DNA from: Ruegeria sp. EL01
GTDB lineage: Bacteria > Pseudomonadota > Alphaproteobacteria > Rhodobacterales > Rhodobacteraceae
Assembly: GCF_900313035.1 (NCBI RefSeq)
Contig: NZ_OMPS01000048.1
Span: 62,001-126,000 of the forward strand
Length of the DNA stretch: 64,000 nucleotides
Direction of reading: 5' to 3'
Under the pieces are notes generated by a model. That model was given only the letters and a program-made list of their open reading frames with translations, searched no databases and had not been told where the DNA came from. Of the stretch, positions 53,295-62,522 are shown piece by piece. Positions within the stretch are counted from its first letter, which is position 1. Each line of letters begins with the position of its first letter. The position numbers and the translations under genes were made by a program.

Positions 53295-56116
53295 CCGCGC
53301 CACAGACCCAGATTGTTATCGGTGGCCACCAGATCGGTCAGCGCGCGGGGTGTAGCAGGCAAGTTAGGTGTGACGTTACCTGCCTCTACCTCAAGTGCGA
53401 CCGGAAGCCCTTTCGCGGGGTCGGTATTGGCATGATCGTCTGCGCAACTAATTTCGAACAACAATACCGCGTTGCTTGTGGCCATCGCGTTCTGCACGTC
53501 TTGATCCAGGTCGCCAGTGTTCTTTGGGATTGATGCCCCCGGCGCAATATCTCCTAGCGGCAACGAAAAGACCTTGTTCTTCCAACTCAAATTGTTTGGG
53601 TTTTCGTCCCAGCCTGGCATTGACGGATCGCCGCTCAGTTCTCCGATCCATACCCTCAGCTCGACATTCTGTGCCTCCACACTGCCCCGATTTCCAACGA
53701 TAAGAGTATCCACCATCAACCACAGTGGGTCCGCCCCCCAATCCAGCGAAACCGGACGATAACTGCCTGGCCCGTATTCAACCGGTCCAACAGAGGTGTC
53801 TTCCGTTTCCGGACGCTTGTCAGCGACATAGATGTCTACTTCTGGCGGCACACCTATGCCATTATGTGGTTTGGCTGGATCGGGCGGGAACATACCTTGT
53901 GCTTCAAAAGCCCAGCGAACCACTTTATTTGCCAACCCGCCGCGCCAATCCACCTGCTGAGCGCCGCCAAAGCGATAGTCGACGATTGGCAATGGGGACA
54001 ACGTTCCGACATCAGCTTCCTGCATACCTGTTTGAAGAAATTCAGCCATCGAAGGTGATTGAGCAAATCCGTCAATCGCCCGAACCAGCAGATACAACGT
54101 CACGAACGAGGCGCGTTCACGCACCTTCTGGTCTGCCCCCTGCCCCGGGTTCCCCATTACGTCCGTGTCGCCGCCCAAGGCGCGATACAGGCGAAATAGC
54201 GTCGAAGATAAGATTTGCTCGGTCAAATATGATTTGAACCGAAATCCTACGGAAGGCTCTGTCTCAAGCACGGAACGATTTAAGGTTCCATACCAGGCCC
54301 ACCCCAGCAGCGGTGTTCGATCGTGGCGACGTGTCGAGAACACAAAGGGGTAAGTCACGCCGCGAAACGAACTCGCCACGCCATCACGTGTGTCGGCGAG
54401 GCGTGAGATGGGATCAAAAGCGACCGCAGCCATGCCGTCGCCGGGACTGTGGCAAAAATCAAATTCCAGTTGCCCTATACGAGCGGCCAGCAGGTAATGC
54501 GAAAACTCGTGAAGCATCCAGCGTCCGCTTGATGCTATCCCAAGCGGTTCGGCCCATTTGCGACGACCATCAGGCTGTACCGGTCTGTCCCAGCGATTCA
54601 GGTTCGCCAACGCCAGGTTCATCTCGATTGTCGGTTTCTCCGCCCCGATTTCAGGTTGTTGTGGCGGATCATATTTGACTTGGGCGTTTATCGTACGGCC
54701 ACCGCCGCCAGGCCCAGGCGTTATGCCTGCGCGATAAAAAATCCCGATATCTTTTTGTGCATGAATGACAAAACCATCCGGCGTAACTCCAAAGGCAGAC
54801 AACATTTCGAAGAAATCAGCCGCGTTGCAATAAGCGTTGAGCGCGGCAAACTCGTTGCTGCGCGGGGGGATATCGCCCAATTCGGCAGGCGGAATTGTTT
54901 TTACTTTTTTACCGCTTGATGCCGCAGGCCTGTCTTCGGGAACTAGTTTCGGACACAGGCGAATTTCAAACCCATCACCCTCTAGTTTTTCGGGCACCGG
55001 ACAATCTATCAAGTACTCTTCCAATGTCGTATCATCGCGCGGCGGACGTCTCAGTGTCCAATCGTACAGCGCTGGGGGATCACTTGCATCATGCCAACCC
55101 GACGGCGTTTGAACAAAAACACCGGCATTGTGCGCCGCATGCGTTACCAGCTCGTGTTTTGTCGTGCCGCTAATGATCAAATTGACACCGGGACCCGTCG
55201 TGTCCAAGCCAGAGACTTCCGATTGCACCAGAAAACCCAACGAAGTACCTGCGCGGGGCTTGCTTGCCCGGGCCTTTGACCGCAAGGAAAACAGAAAGTC
55301 TTGCCGGATCAAGGATTCCTCTGAAACGATGCGGGGCCAAATTTCTTCGACAACAACAGTCTCCTCACTTGTCCCCGACGAGGATGCAATTTCCGCATCG
55401 AACCGTCCCAGTTTTACGCTGCTGGTGAAACCATGGACTACGCTCGCATAAGTTTCGCGGTTGTCCTCTTTCAACGAAAAGAACTGTTCCGAAAAACTCG
55501 TGTATCCTGGCAATGGCAGCTCTGCTGTCAGAGTGCGTATCGTTACTTTCAAACCTTCATCGCACCACTCAACCACCATCGGCACACGAAGACCTACGCT
55601 GTAGGAAAAAACATCAAATTTGTTTTCTCTCTGCTCGCCCTCGGCGGCGGTTAGAATAATCGTGGCGGGGAGGTCGTGGGTTTTGGTGTCACGAGATAAG
55701 TTCCATGACCCAATGAACTCTGGCTTTTGCCCATAGTTTTTTCCAACTGCTGGCCAGACAGGTAGCCATTGAATGTAGTTTTCCAGAAATAACGAAGGGC
55801 GTGACGGGAACAGTGCGCGTTCCCACGACTCTGGCAGATCCAACCCCTTGTCGACGCCGTTGTATTCTTCCAAGAACTTTTGCAAATGGCGCAAATAGTT
55901 CGCAGCTACCTTCCCGAGCAGGTCCGCCGTAACCTCAACCACTCCTTCGATAACTGCTGAATATGGAACACCGATATGCGAAACACGTCGCGATGGGCGG
56001 CCCGTCTGCGGAAACTGTTTCTCGAACGTGAGCCAGCGTTTGTACTGACCTTTGGCGTATTCGTTATAGGGTGCGGATGGCCACTCGGGATTTTCGACAA
56101 CAAGATTTTTTGACAA
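53291..56116 (-). CDS. Large protein with HEXXH motif, unknown
   Basis: This 941-residue protein matches no family I recognise as a whole. The clearest feature is HEFSH at residues 536-540 in a helix-like context (SGRWMLHEFSHYLLAARIG), the zinc motif of metallopeptidases; a third ligand is not identified. The stretch before it (about 420-530) contains AYCNAADFFEMLSAFG and a Gly-rich loop. The C-terminal region (about 790-935) looks like a beta-sandwich (LMVDTLIVGNRGSVEAQNVELRVWIGELSG). No signal peptide is visible. It begins with TTG, with GGAG seven bases upstream. It is convergent with the haloperoxidase-like gene, overlapping by four bases. Confidence 0.75.
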   Translation of the reverse strand: MSKNLVVENPEWPSAPYNEYAKGQYKRWLTFEKQFPQTGRPSRRVSHIGVPYSAVIEGVVEVTADLLGKVAANYLRHLQKFLEEYNGVDKGLDLPESWERALFPSRPSLFLENYIQWLPVWPAVGKNYGQKPEFIGSWNLSRDTKTHDLPATIILTAAEGEQRENKFDVFSYSVGLRVPMVVEWCDEGLKVTIRTLTAELPLPGYTSFSEQFFSLKEDNRETYASVVHGFTSSVKLGRFDAEIASSSGTSEETVVVEEIWPRIVSEESLIRQDFLFSLRSKARASKPRAGTSLGFLVQSEVSGLDTTGPGVNLIISGTTKHELVTHAAHNAGVFVQTPSGWHDASDPPALYDWTLRRPPRDDTTLEEYLIDCPVPEKLEGDGFEIRLCPKLVPEDRPAASSGKKVKTIPPAELGDIPPRSNEFAALNAYCNAADFFEMLSAFGVTPDGFVIHAQKDIGIFYRAGITPGPGGGGRTINAQVKYDPPQQPEIGAEKPTIEMNLALANLNRWDRPVQPDGRRKWAEPLGIASSGRWMLHEFSHYLLAARIGQLEFDFCHSPGDGMAAVAFDPISRLADTRDGVASSFRGVTYPFVFSTRRHDRTPLLGWAWYGTLNRSVLETEPSVGFRFKSYLTEQILSSTLFRLYRALGGDTDVMGNPGQGADQKVRERASFVTLYLLVRAIDGFAQSPSMAEFLQTGMQEADVGTLSPLPIVDYRFGGAQQVDWRGGLANKVVRWAFEAQGMFPPDPAKPHNGIGVPPEVDIYVADKRPETEDTSVGPVEYGPGSYRPVSLDWGADPLWLMVDTLIVGNRGSVEAQNVELRVWIGELSGDPSMPGWDENPNNLSWKNKVFSLPLGDIAPGASIPKNTGDLDQDVQNAMATSNAVLLFEISCADDHANTDPAKGLPVALEVEAGNVTPNLPATPRALTDLVATDNNLGLWRG

Positions 56117-56533
56117 TATGGTTCTCCAGAAAACTACAGGAAAAAAAACACATTGACTTCATTGTAGCTGAGTTTCCTCTCTCTCGATAGAAGGCGAAGC
56201 TCTCGTCAGTTTGTGACCAGCCACGAACATGACCGAATACCTCTCCATATGATCTCCCAACAGTGGGTTGGACCGGCATAATACGTTGGAACTGTTAAAC
56301 GATTTTGGGTGCTCGCGCGCAGAACCACCGATATCTGAACGGCGTCTCGAACTATCCCTGTGGACTGCCAGCTATCAGCCTCCAAGAACGAACTCACCGT
56401 TGATATTTAGAAACGATCTTGGCTTCATTTGTGCAACTTGGTTGGCCTATGTTTCGCGATAGGCGCTCCAACCCACGGAAATTGCAACACAATTCCCAGT
56501 CAGACGACATAGCCGAAGTTATACAAATACGAG
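56117..56533. other. Intergenic stretch before the tRNA, no gene seen
   Basis: These 417 bases lie between the HEXXH-protein start and the 3' end of the tRNA-Ser gene. They are A+T-richer than average and contain only short unconvincing frames. The left part should carry the promoter of the HEXXH-protein gene. No att-like repeat of the tRNA 3' end was seen. Confidence 0.5.
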
Positions 56534-56623
56534 TGGCGGGGAGACAGGGATTCGAACCCTGGGAACGCTCTCACGTTCAACGGTTTTCAAGACCGCCGCA
56601 TTCGACCACTCTGCCACCTCCCC
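56534..56623 (-). tRNA. tRNA-Ser (anticodon UGA)
   Basis: On the minus strand a 90-base tRNA folds with acceptor strands GGGGAGG and TCTCCCC, discriminator G and encoded CCA. The T arm is CAGGG TTCGAAT CCCTG, and the long variable arm is typical of class II tRNAs. The anticodon loop CTTGAAA gives anticodon TGA (plus-strand 56587-56589), decoding UCA and related serine codons. Confidence 0.95.
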
Positions 56624-56825
56624 GCGTGAGGCTGGGTCTAAGGCGAACTTAAATCAGAGGCAAGTCGAAATCGGGAAATCTTGCCGAAGCATGTGCAGCA
56701 GTCTTTCCATGACACATGACCCGCGTTATGATCTGTGCGAAAGACCGTAACAGGCTGGCGCGCAGAACCAGCCGACCGGCGGCGGGGCTCGGAAAACGAG
56801 GTCCCATCAGGCAAGGGATGAAAAG

Positions 56826-57938
56826 ATGAAGCGAGCGACCAAGACACGCGCAGGGCCGAAACGGCTGGCGTATCTGGCTTTGACTTTTGCAGTGCTATCC
56901 GGGTGTGAAGAAACACTGGGATCAACTGAGAAACCCGAAGAAAGCGCCGGTAAGACCGAGCTGTTGCCGCAGGTAGCCAGCGGATCTAAGCGTGATGTCG
57001 AGGCCCCTGATGTTTTTGAGGTAACCGAAGCCGGACTGTGGGATGGTAGGCCGTCCCTGGGGGGAATCTGGGTTGCACATCCCGATGTCACCCAGCCCGA
57101 ACGCGTCGTCATCAAGAACACGTCCAACAACAAGACTGTGACGGGCGCTTTGTTCCGGCGCGAGCGCGACTTGCCCGGTCCTGCACTGCAGGTCTCATCT
57201 GCGGCGGCTGCAAAACTGGGGATGCTGGCCGGTTCTCCGACCAAAGTGAATGTGGTGGCCTTACGCCGTGAGGTCGTCGAAGAAACACCACCCCCTGCGG
57301 AAAAAACGCCGGAAGCCGACGACACCGCCGAAGAAAAAGCTGCATCAACAGCAACCGCGTCAGTGGAGGACGCCGGTCAGGAAGCGACACCGGAAGAACC
57401 AGCCAAGCGGAAGTGGTGGCAAAAGAAAGAACCTGCGGCGGCAGCTACGGGTGCCGGTGCAGCGGTCGCGGCAACGGATGAGGCAGCCGAAGCGGCAACC
57501 GAAGCCGCCACATCGCCAGGGTTGTCGGATGCACCAGTCGCAGCGCCAACCGAAAAACCCGCCAAACGCAAGTGGTGGCAAAAGAAACAACCTAACGAAA
57601 TCACTGAAACGCCCCTCGATCCGATCGAGGGTGCCGCGGCCGCGATTGATGCCGCTGACCCGACCCCGGCGGCAGCGACGGCCGCTGCTGCAACCACGTC
57701 ACCATTGACAAAACCTTACGTGCAGATCGGCACTTTTGGCGTAGAGGCCAACGCAAACACCGCAGCTGATAAGGTCCGCAAAGGCGGTTTGTCTGCTGAG
57801 GTGCGCGAGCTTAAGACTGAAGACAAAACGGTCTGGCGGGTTCTGGTCGGACCTGCCGCCACCCGTACAGAGCGCAAAGCCATCCAGAGCAACGTTAAGT
57901 CTCTTGGCTTTAACGACGCGTTCACCGTGTCCAACTGA
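56826..57938 (+). CDS. SPOR-domain lipoprotein
   Basis: This 370-residue protein has a lipoprotein signal with lipobox LSGC (lipidated Cys27). A folded N-terminal part (about 55-140) is followed by a long Ala/Pro/Glu/Thr-rich linker and a C-terminal SPOR domain (about 295-370: KPYVQIGTFGVEANANTAADKVRKGG ... VWRVLVGPAATRTE). SPOR domains bind denuded peptidoglycan at division sites. The linker holds a duplicated basic-aromatic motif AKRKWWQKK at 193-201 and 246-254, about 160 bases apart. It heads a core block followed by a D,D-carboxypeptidase 15 bases later, consistent with cell-envelope work. Confidence 0.9.
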   Translation: MKRATKTRAGPKRLAYLALTFAVLSGCEETLGSTEKPEESAGKTELLPQVASGSKRDVEAPDVFEVTEAGLWDGRPSLGGIWVAHPDVTQPERVVIKNTSNNKTVTGALFRRERDLPGPALQVSSAAAAKLGMLAGSPTKVNVVALRREVVEETPPPAEKTPEADDTAEEKAASTATASVEDAGQEATPEEPAKRKWWQKKEPAAAATGAGAAVAATDEAAEAATEAATSPGLSDAPVAAPTEKPAKRKWWQKKQPNEITETPLDPIEGAAAAIDAADPTPAAATAAAATTSPLTKPYVQIGTFGVEANANTAADKVRKGGLSAEVRELKTEDKTVWRVLVGPAATRTERKAIQSNVKSLGFNDAFTVSN

Positions 57939-57953
57939 AATAGGAGGCTTAGC

Positions 57954-59120
57954 GTGCTATCCTCATTGCGAACATCCGTTTTGGCGCTTGGGCTGGCTAT
58001 TTTGGCCCTGCCCGCCCATGCGTTCGACACCTCGGCCCGTGCGGCCTATGTGATTGACCAGACAACAGGCACGGTTCTGCTGTCGAAAGAGGCAGATCAA
58101 CCGTTGCCACCTGCATCAATGTCCAAACTCATGACGCTCTACGTCGCATTCGAGGCGTTGCGGGATGGGCGTTTGACATTGAGCGAGACACTGCCGGTTT
58201 CTGAACACGCCATGAGCTATGGCGGCTCAACCATGTTTCTAAACACCCAGGATCGGGTCAGCGTCGAAGATCTGTTGCGCGGGATCATCGTCTTGTCGGG
58301 CAATGATGCCTGTGTCGTGATCGCAGAAGCGCTCAGCCCTGACGGGACCGAGGCTGGTTTTGCACGCTACATGACTCAGCGCGCCAAGCAAATGGGCATG
58401 AACAACTCGAATTTTGCCAATTCAAACGGCTGGCCCGCAGCGGGGCACATGATGTCCGTGCACGATCTTGCTGTCCTGGCCAATGCTCTGATCACCGATT
58501 TCCCGGAATACTACCCGTTATTTGCCGAAGAGGTTTTCGAGTTCGATGGTCGGGCACCATCCAACGCACGAAACCGCAACCCTTTGCTACGCCTCGATAT
58601 TGGCGCGGACGGGCTTAAGACAGGGCACACGCAAGAGGCAGGCTATGGTCTCGTAGGCTCGGCCAAACAGGGCGACCGTCGCGTAATCTTTGTTCTGACC
58701 GGGCTCGACAGCACCGCCCAGCGCGCAGAGGAGGCTGAGGCCGTGGTTAACTGGTCGTTTCGAAATTTTGTCGAGAGGACAGTTGCCGACGCGGAAACGC
58801 CAATAGCAGAAGCCAAGCTGTGGATGGGCGAAAAGAAGACAGTGGGTTTGGTGCCTGAAGGCGACTTAGCGGTTCTGTTTCCTGTTCTGGGCACCCAGAA
58901 CGTGCAGGCCGAAGTGGTCTATGAAGGTCCCATCAACGCCCCGGTCTTAAAAGGTCAGCAATTGGCCGAACTTGTGATCAAACCAGAAGATTTACCAGAG
59001 ATTCGCCATCCTCTGGTTGCGGTCGAAGATGTGGCAATCGGTGGCTTCCTTGTGCGTATGCTGACCGTTGGGGGCATCGTTCTGAAGGACGTTATCAACA
59101 AACCGCTGGAGTCGATGTGA
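57954..59120 (+). CDS. D-alanyl-D-alanine carboxypeptidase (PBP5/DacA-like)
   Basis: This 388-residue protein has a signal peptide ending PAHA and the serine-protease triad of low-molecular-weight penicillin-binding proteins: SMSK (Ser55, Lys58), SGN in VLSGNDA, and KTG in DGLKTGHT. The C-terminal part has the PBP5-type beta domain and a short amphipathic end that can anchor it to the inner membrane. It trims the terminal D-alanine from peptidoglycan stem peptides in the periplasm. GTG start with AGGAGG seven bases upstream. The stop overlaps the tmk start by four bases. Confidence 0.93.
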   Translation: MLSSLRTSVLALGLAILALPAHAFDTSARAAYVIDQTTGTVLLSKEADQPLPPASMSKLMTLYVAFEALRDGRLTLSETLPVSEHAMSYGGSTMFLNTQDRVSVEDLLRGIIVLSGNDACVVIAEALSPDGTEAGFARYMTQRAKQMGMNNSNFANSNGWPAAGHMMSVHDLAVLANALITDFPEYYPLFAEEVFEFDGRAPSNARNRNPLLRLDIGADGLKTGHTQEAGYGLVGSAKQGDRRVIFVLTGLDSTAQRAEEAEAVVNWSFRNFVERTVADAETPIAEAKLWMGEKKTVGLVPEGDLAVLFPVLGTQNVQAEVVYEGPINAPVLKGQQLAELVIKPEDLPEIRHPLVAVEDVAIGGFLVRMLTVGGIVLKDVINKPLESM

Positions 59121-59743
59121 CGCAGCGCGGGTTGTTTCTGACCTTTGAAGGCATTGATGGATCAGGCAAGTCGACACAGGCACGGATGCTTGCCGAGCAT
59201 CTGCGCGAAATAGGTCGAGAGGTGGTTTTAACCCGCGAACCCGGCGGATCTGCCGGGGCCGAAGAAATTCGCAGCCTCGTGCTGGAGGGGGATCCTGACA
59301 GATGGTCAGCAGAAACAGAATTACTGCTGTTCACAGCTGCCCGCCGTGACCACCTTGAACGCACGATCGAGCCTGCTTTGGCTGCGGGCAAAGTTGTGAT
59401 CTGTGACCGTTTCGCAGACAGCACTCGCATGTATCAGGGCCTGTCGCGCGGTGATCTGCGTGGGTTGGTGGATCAGCTGCACAACCTGATGATCAAGCGC
59501 GAGCCGGACATGACAGTTTTGATCGACATGGATCCTGAAACCGGCCTATCCCGCGCCAAGGGACGGCAAGGTACGGAAGAACGGTTCGAAGATTTTGGCC
59601 CCGCTTTGCAACGTAAGATGCGCGCTGGGTTTTTGGCGCTGGCAGACGAGTTTTCAGATCGGTTTCGCATCGTCAATGGGAATCGGGACATGGACAGCGT
59701 CGCCCGGGATGTGACAAAGATCGTCACAGCAGCCTTGCGATAA
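59117..59743 (+). CDS. tmk: Thymidylate kinase
   Basis: This 208-residue enzyme phosphorylates dTMP to dTDP. The P-loop FEGIDGSGKST lies at residues about 8-18, the DR(F/Y) motif is seen as VICDRFADSTRMYQG, and the LID region is RAKGRQGTEERFED. Start is a GTG in a four-base overlap with the carboxypeptidase gene. The holB gene follows three bases later, an arrangement common in alphaproteobacteria. Confidence 0.96.
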   Translation: MTQRGLFLTFEGIDGSGKSTQARMLAEHLREIGREVVLTREPGGSAGAEEIRSLVLEGDPDRWSAETELLLFTAARRDHLERTIEPALAAGKVVICDRFADSTRMYQGLSRGDLRGLVDQLHNLMIKREPDMTVLIDMDPETGLSRAKGRQGTEERFEDFGPALQRKMRAGFLALADEFSDRFRIVNGNRDMDSVARDVTKIVTAALR

Positions 59744-59746
59744 AAG

Positions 59747-60868
59747 ATGAGCGACGACACCCCAACCTCAGATCAGGCGCCCGGCGCGCCACACCCGCGC
59801 GAAACACTCCGCATCTTCGGACAGGACGCGGCCGAGCAAGCCTTTTTGTCCGCCTACAACTCGGATCGGCTGCACCACGGTTGGCTACTGAGCGGTCCGC
59901 GCGGCGTGGGCAAGGCTACTCTGGCGTGGCGCATCGCGAGGTTTCTTCTCGCCACACCTCCGGCAGATGATGGCGGGTTGTTTGGCGCGCCACCACAGCC
60001 TGAAACGCTGGATATCGACCCCGATCATCCCGTTTGCCATCGTATACTGGCGGGTGCTGAACCCGGACTGGCGGCGATTACCCGGTCACTGAACGATCAG
60101 GGCCGCCTGAGGGGAGAAATCGTCGTCGATGACATCCGCAAACTCGGGCGGTTTTTTGGGTTGTCATCCGCCGATGGCGGGCGCCGGGTTGTGATCGTCG
60201 ATGCGGCCGATGAACTGAACGTCAGTGCGGCCAACGCGCTTTTGAAGATGCTCGAGGAACCCCCAGCGCGTACGACGCTTTTGCTGGTATCACATCAGCC
60301 CTCGCGCTTGCTACCAACCATTCGGTCGCGATGCCGCACGCTGCGCCTGTCCCCGCTCGGGCCCGAAGACGTGCAAGCCGCCCTTGCGCAAACAGAAACA
60401 GAAATACCCGCACAACCGGATCATCTGGCGGCCTTGGCGGCGGGATCGGTAGGCGATGCGGTGCGCCTGATCAATCTTGGCGGACTCGAGATTTATGCCG
60501 AGTTGATCGCAATTCTGGGCACCTTGCCCCGCATGGACCGCCAGCGCGCGCTGGCGTTGGCCACGGCGGCAGCCCAGCGTGGGGCGGCAGAACGGTTTGA
60601 GCTTTTGTTGACGTTGATCGACGTCGCTTTGGCACGACTGGCTTTGACAGGGGCAACCGGCGCGGCGCCCTCACCCGAAGCTGCACCGAACGAGGCTGAA
60701 ATTCTGACGCGCTTGTCCGCCTCACCTCATCAAGCACGCCGTTGGGCCGAGGTCGCCGCCGTTGTGACGGCGCGCGGTCGACACGGTCAGGCGGTGAACC
60801 TTGACCCTGCGGCTTTGGTCCTAGATACGGTGTTCAAGATACAGGAAGCCGCCGGTCAGAACAGATGA
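59747..60868 (+). CDS. holB: DNA polymerase III delta prime subunit
   Basis: This 373-residue protein is the delta prime subunit of the clamp loader. It has the AAA+ start HHGWLLSGPRGVGKATLAWRIARFLL and VVIVDAADELNVSAANALLKMLEEPPARTTLLLVSHQPSRLLPTIRSRC, including the SRC motif. The altered P-loop (GVGKA) fits a subunit that does not hydrolyse ATP itself. It is coupled with tatD by a four-base overlap. Confidence 0.95.
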   Translation: MSDDTPTSDQAPGAPHPRETLRIFGQDAAEQAFLSAYNSDRLHHGWLLSGPRGVGKATLAWRIARFLLATPPADDGGLFGAPPQPETLDIDPDHPVCHRILAGAEPGLAAITRSLNDQGRLRGEIVVDDIRKLGRFFGLSSADGGRRVVIVDAADELNVSAANALLKMLEEPPARTTLLLVSHQPSRLLPTIRSRCRTLRLSPLGPEDVQAALAQTETEIPAQPDHLAALAAGSVGDAVRLINLGGLEIYAELIAILGTLPRMDRQRALALATAAAQRGAAERFELLLTLIDVALARLALTGATGAAPSPEAAPNEAEILTRLSASPHQARRWAEVAAVVTARGRHGQAVNLDPAALVLDTVFKIQEAAGQNR

Positions 60869-61671
60869 GCGATACCCCCCAGATTACGGACAGCCATTGC
60901 CATCTGGATTTCCCGGATTTCGACGGGCAACTGGATGAGATTGTCACCCGCGCCGCGCAGGCTGGCGTTACCCGTATGGTGACAATCTGCACGCGCCTTC
61001 GCAACGAACCAACCGTTCGTGCCATTGCAGAAGCCCACGCGCCGGTGTTTTACGCCGCTGGTACCCACCCGATGAGCACCGCTGAGGAACCACTGACAAC
61101 CGTCGATGAGTTGGTCGCGCTGGCGCGGCATCCGAAGTTCGTCGGCATCGGAGAAAGCGGGTTGGACTATCACTACACCGCAGACAGCGCAGCGGTGCAA
61201 AAGCAATCATTGCGTGTTCACATCGAGGCGGCACAGCGCACGGGTCTGCCGCTGATTATCCACGCGCGCGCCGCTGATGACGACATGGCTCGCATCTTGT
61301 CTGACGAGTTCCGCAATGCCCCCTACAGCTGCGTCATGCATTGTTTTTCCTCTTCGGCAGGTTTGGCCAAGGCCGCTCTGGATTTGGGTTTTTACCTGTC
61401 CATGTCGGGCATCGCGGCTTTCCCCAAAAGCCAGGAATTGCGCGATATTTTTGCCAGCGCGCCGGTAGATCGCATTCTGGTCGAGACCGACGCGCCTTAC
61501 CTGGCCCCGCCTCCCTTTCGCGGGAAGCGCAACGAACCGGCCTATACTGCGCATACGGCACAAAAAGGGGCAGAGGTTTTCGAAATGAATTACCCTGCCT
61601 TCGCGGCCCAGACACAGGCCAATTTTGATCGTCTTTTCACCAAGGTTGCTGCGTTCAAGGCGGCTGCATGA
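60865..61671 (+). CDS. tatD: TatD-family metal-dependent hydrolase
   Basis: This 268-residue TIM-barrel hydrolase has metal-binding residues in ITDSHCHLDF, GESGLDYHY, LIIHARAADDD and VETDAPYLAP. TatD-type enzymes are deoxyribonucleases/exonucleases involved in DNA repair and, in other cases, tRNA or D-aminoacyl turnover. It begins in a four-base overlap with holB and ends in a four-base overlap with the MBL gene. Confidence 0.94.
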   Translation: MSDTPQITDSHCHLDFPDFDGQLDEIVTRAAQAGVTRMVTICTRLRNEPTVRAIAEAHAPVFYAAGTHPMSTAEEPLTTVDELVALARHPKFVGIGESGLDYHYTADSAAVQKQSLRVHIEAAQRTGLPLIIHARAADDDMARILSDEFRNAPYSCVMHCFSSSAGLAKAALDLGFYLSMSGIAAFPKSQELRDIFASAPVDRILVETDAPYLAPPPFRGKRNEPAYTAHTAQKGAEVFEMNYPAFAAQTQANFDRLFTKVAAFKAAA

Positions 61672-62465
61672 CCAAGCTGCGGTGCACAATTTTGGGCTGC
61701 GGGTCATCTGGCGGCGTCCCCCGTTTGGGCGGCCATTGGGGTGCTTGTGATCCAGAAAACTCCAGGAATATCCGTCGGCGATGCTCGATGCTGGTTGAAC
61801 GTGACGGACCAGAGGGGACAACCTCAGTCCTGATCGACACCACACCGGATATGCGCGGTCAGCTATTGGATTCGGGAACCGGTCGGTTGGATGGCGTTGT
61901 CTATACGCATTCGCATGCCGATCACGTCCATGGCATCGATGATTTGCGCATGATCGTGTTCAACATGAAGTCCCGTGTGCCTGTCTGGGCTGATGGAGAT
62001 ACGCAAAATGCGCTGTTGGGACGCTTTGGATACGCGTTTATTCAGCCCGAGGGCTCGCCGTACCCACCTATTCTGGACCTGAAAACCATTGATGGCCCGT
62101 TCGAAATTGATGGCCCCGGCGGGCCTATCCCGTTTCGCCCATTCAAAGTGAACCACGGTTCGATCGACTCGTTGGGATTTCGGATGGGGAAACTGGTGTA
62201 TCTGCCAGATGTCGCTGACATCTATGACGAAGCATGGCCAGAGCTTGAGGGTTTGGACTGCCTTGTCATCGACGCGCTCCGCCGCTCACCACATCCAACC
62301 CATACGCATCTGGAAAAAACGCTTGGTTGGATTGCGCAGCTGCAACCCAAGCACGCTGTTCTGACGAATATGCATATCGATCTCGACTACGCGACGGTCG
62401 ACGCGGAAACTCCCGATCACATCACCCCCGCCTATGACGGGATGGTGATCCATCAGGCGCTGTAA
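61668..62465 (+). CDS. MBL-fold hydrolase, PhnP-like
   Basis: This 265-residue metallo-beta-lactamase-fold protein has the signature THSHADHVHGIDDLR (HXHXDH) and further metal residues in FKVNHGSIDSLG and a late NMHIDLDY. The start LRCTILGCGSSGGVPRLGG is typical of the PhnP/phosphoribosyl cyclic phosphodiesterase branch, often found next to tatD in alphaproteobacteria. No phosphonate genes are nearby, so a general nucleotide-phosphodiesterase role is likely. Confidence 0.9.
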   Translation: MTKLRCTILGCGSSGGVPRLGGHWGACDPENSRNIRRRCSMLVERDGPEGTTSVLIDTTPDMRGQLLDSGTGRLDGVVYTHSHADHVHGIDDLRMIVFNMKSRVPVWADGDTQNALLGRFGYAFIQPEGSPYPPILDLKTIDGPFEIDGPGGPIPFRPFKVNHGSIDSLGFRMGKLVYLPDVADIYDEAWPELEGLDCLVIDALRRSPHPTHTHLEKTLGWIAQLQPKHAVLTNMHIDLDYATVDAETPDHITPAYDGMVIHQAL

Positions 62466-62522
62466 GGCCCTGCCCGGAACATCCCTGATATCACCGCCTG
62501 GGGCACTGCCAATGGGGGCGGA

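Noticed and set aside
56117..56623. tRNA-Ser as integration site for an island covering 49.6-56.5 kb
   Set aside because: No integrase gene and no repeat of the tRNA 3' end were found near the other side of the accessory region.
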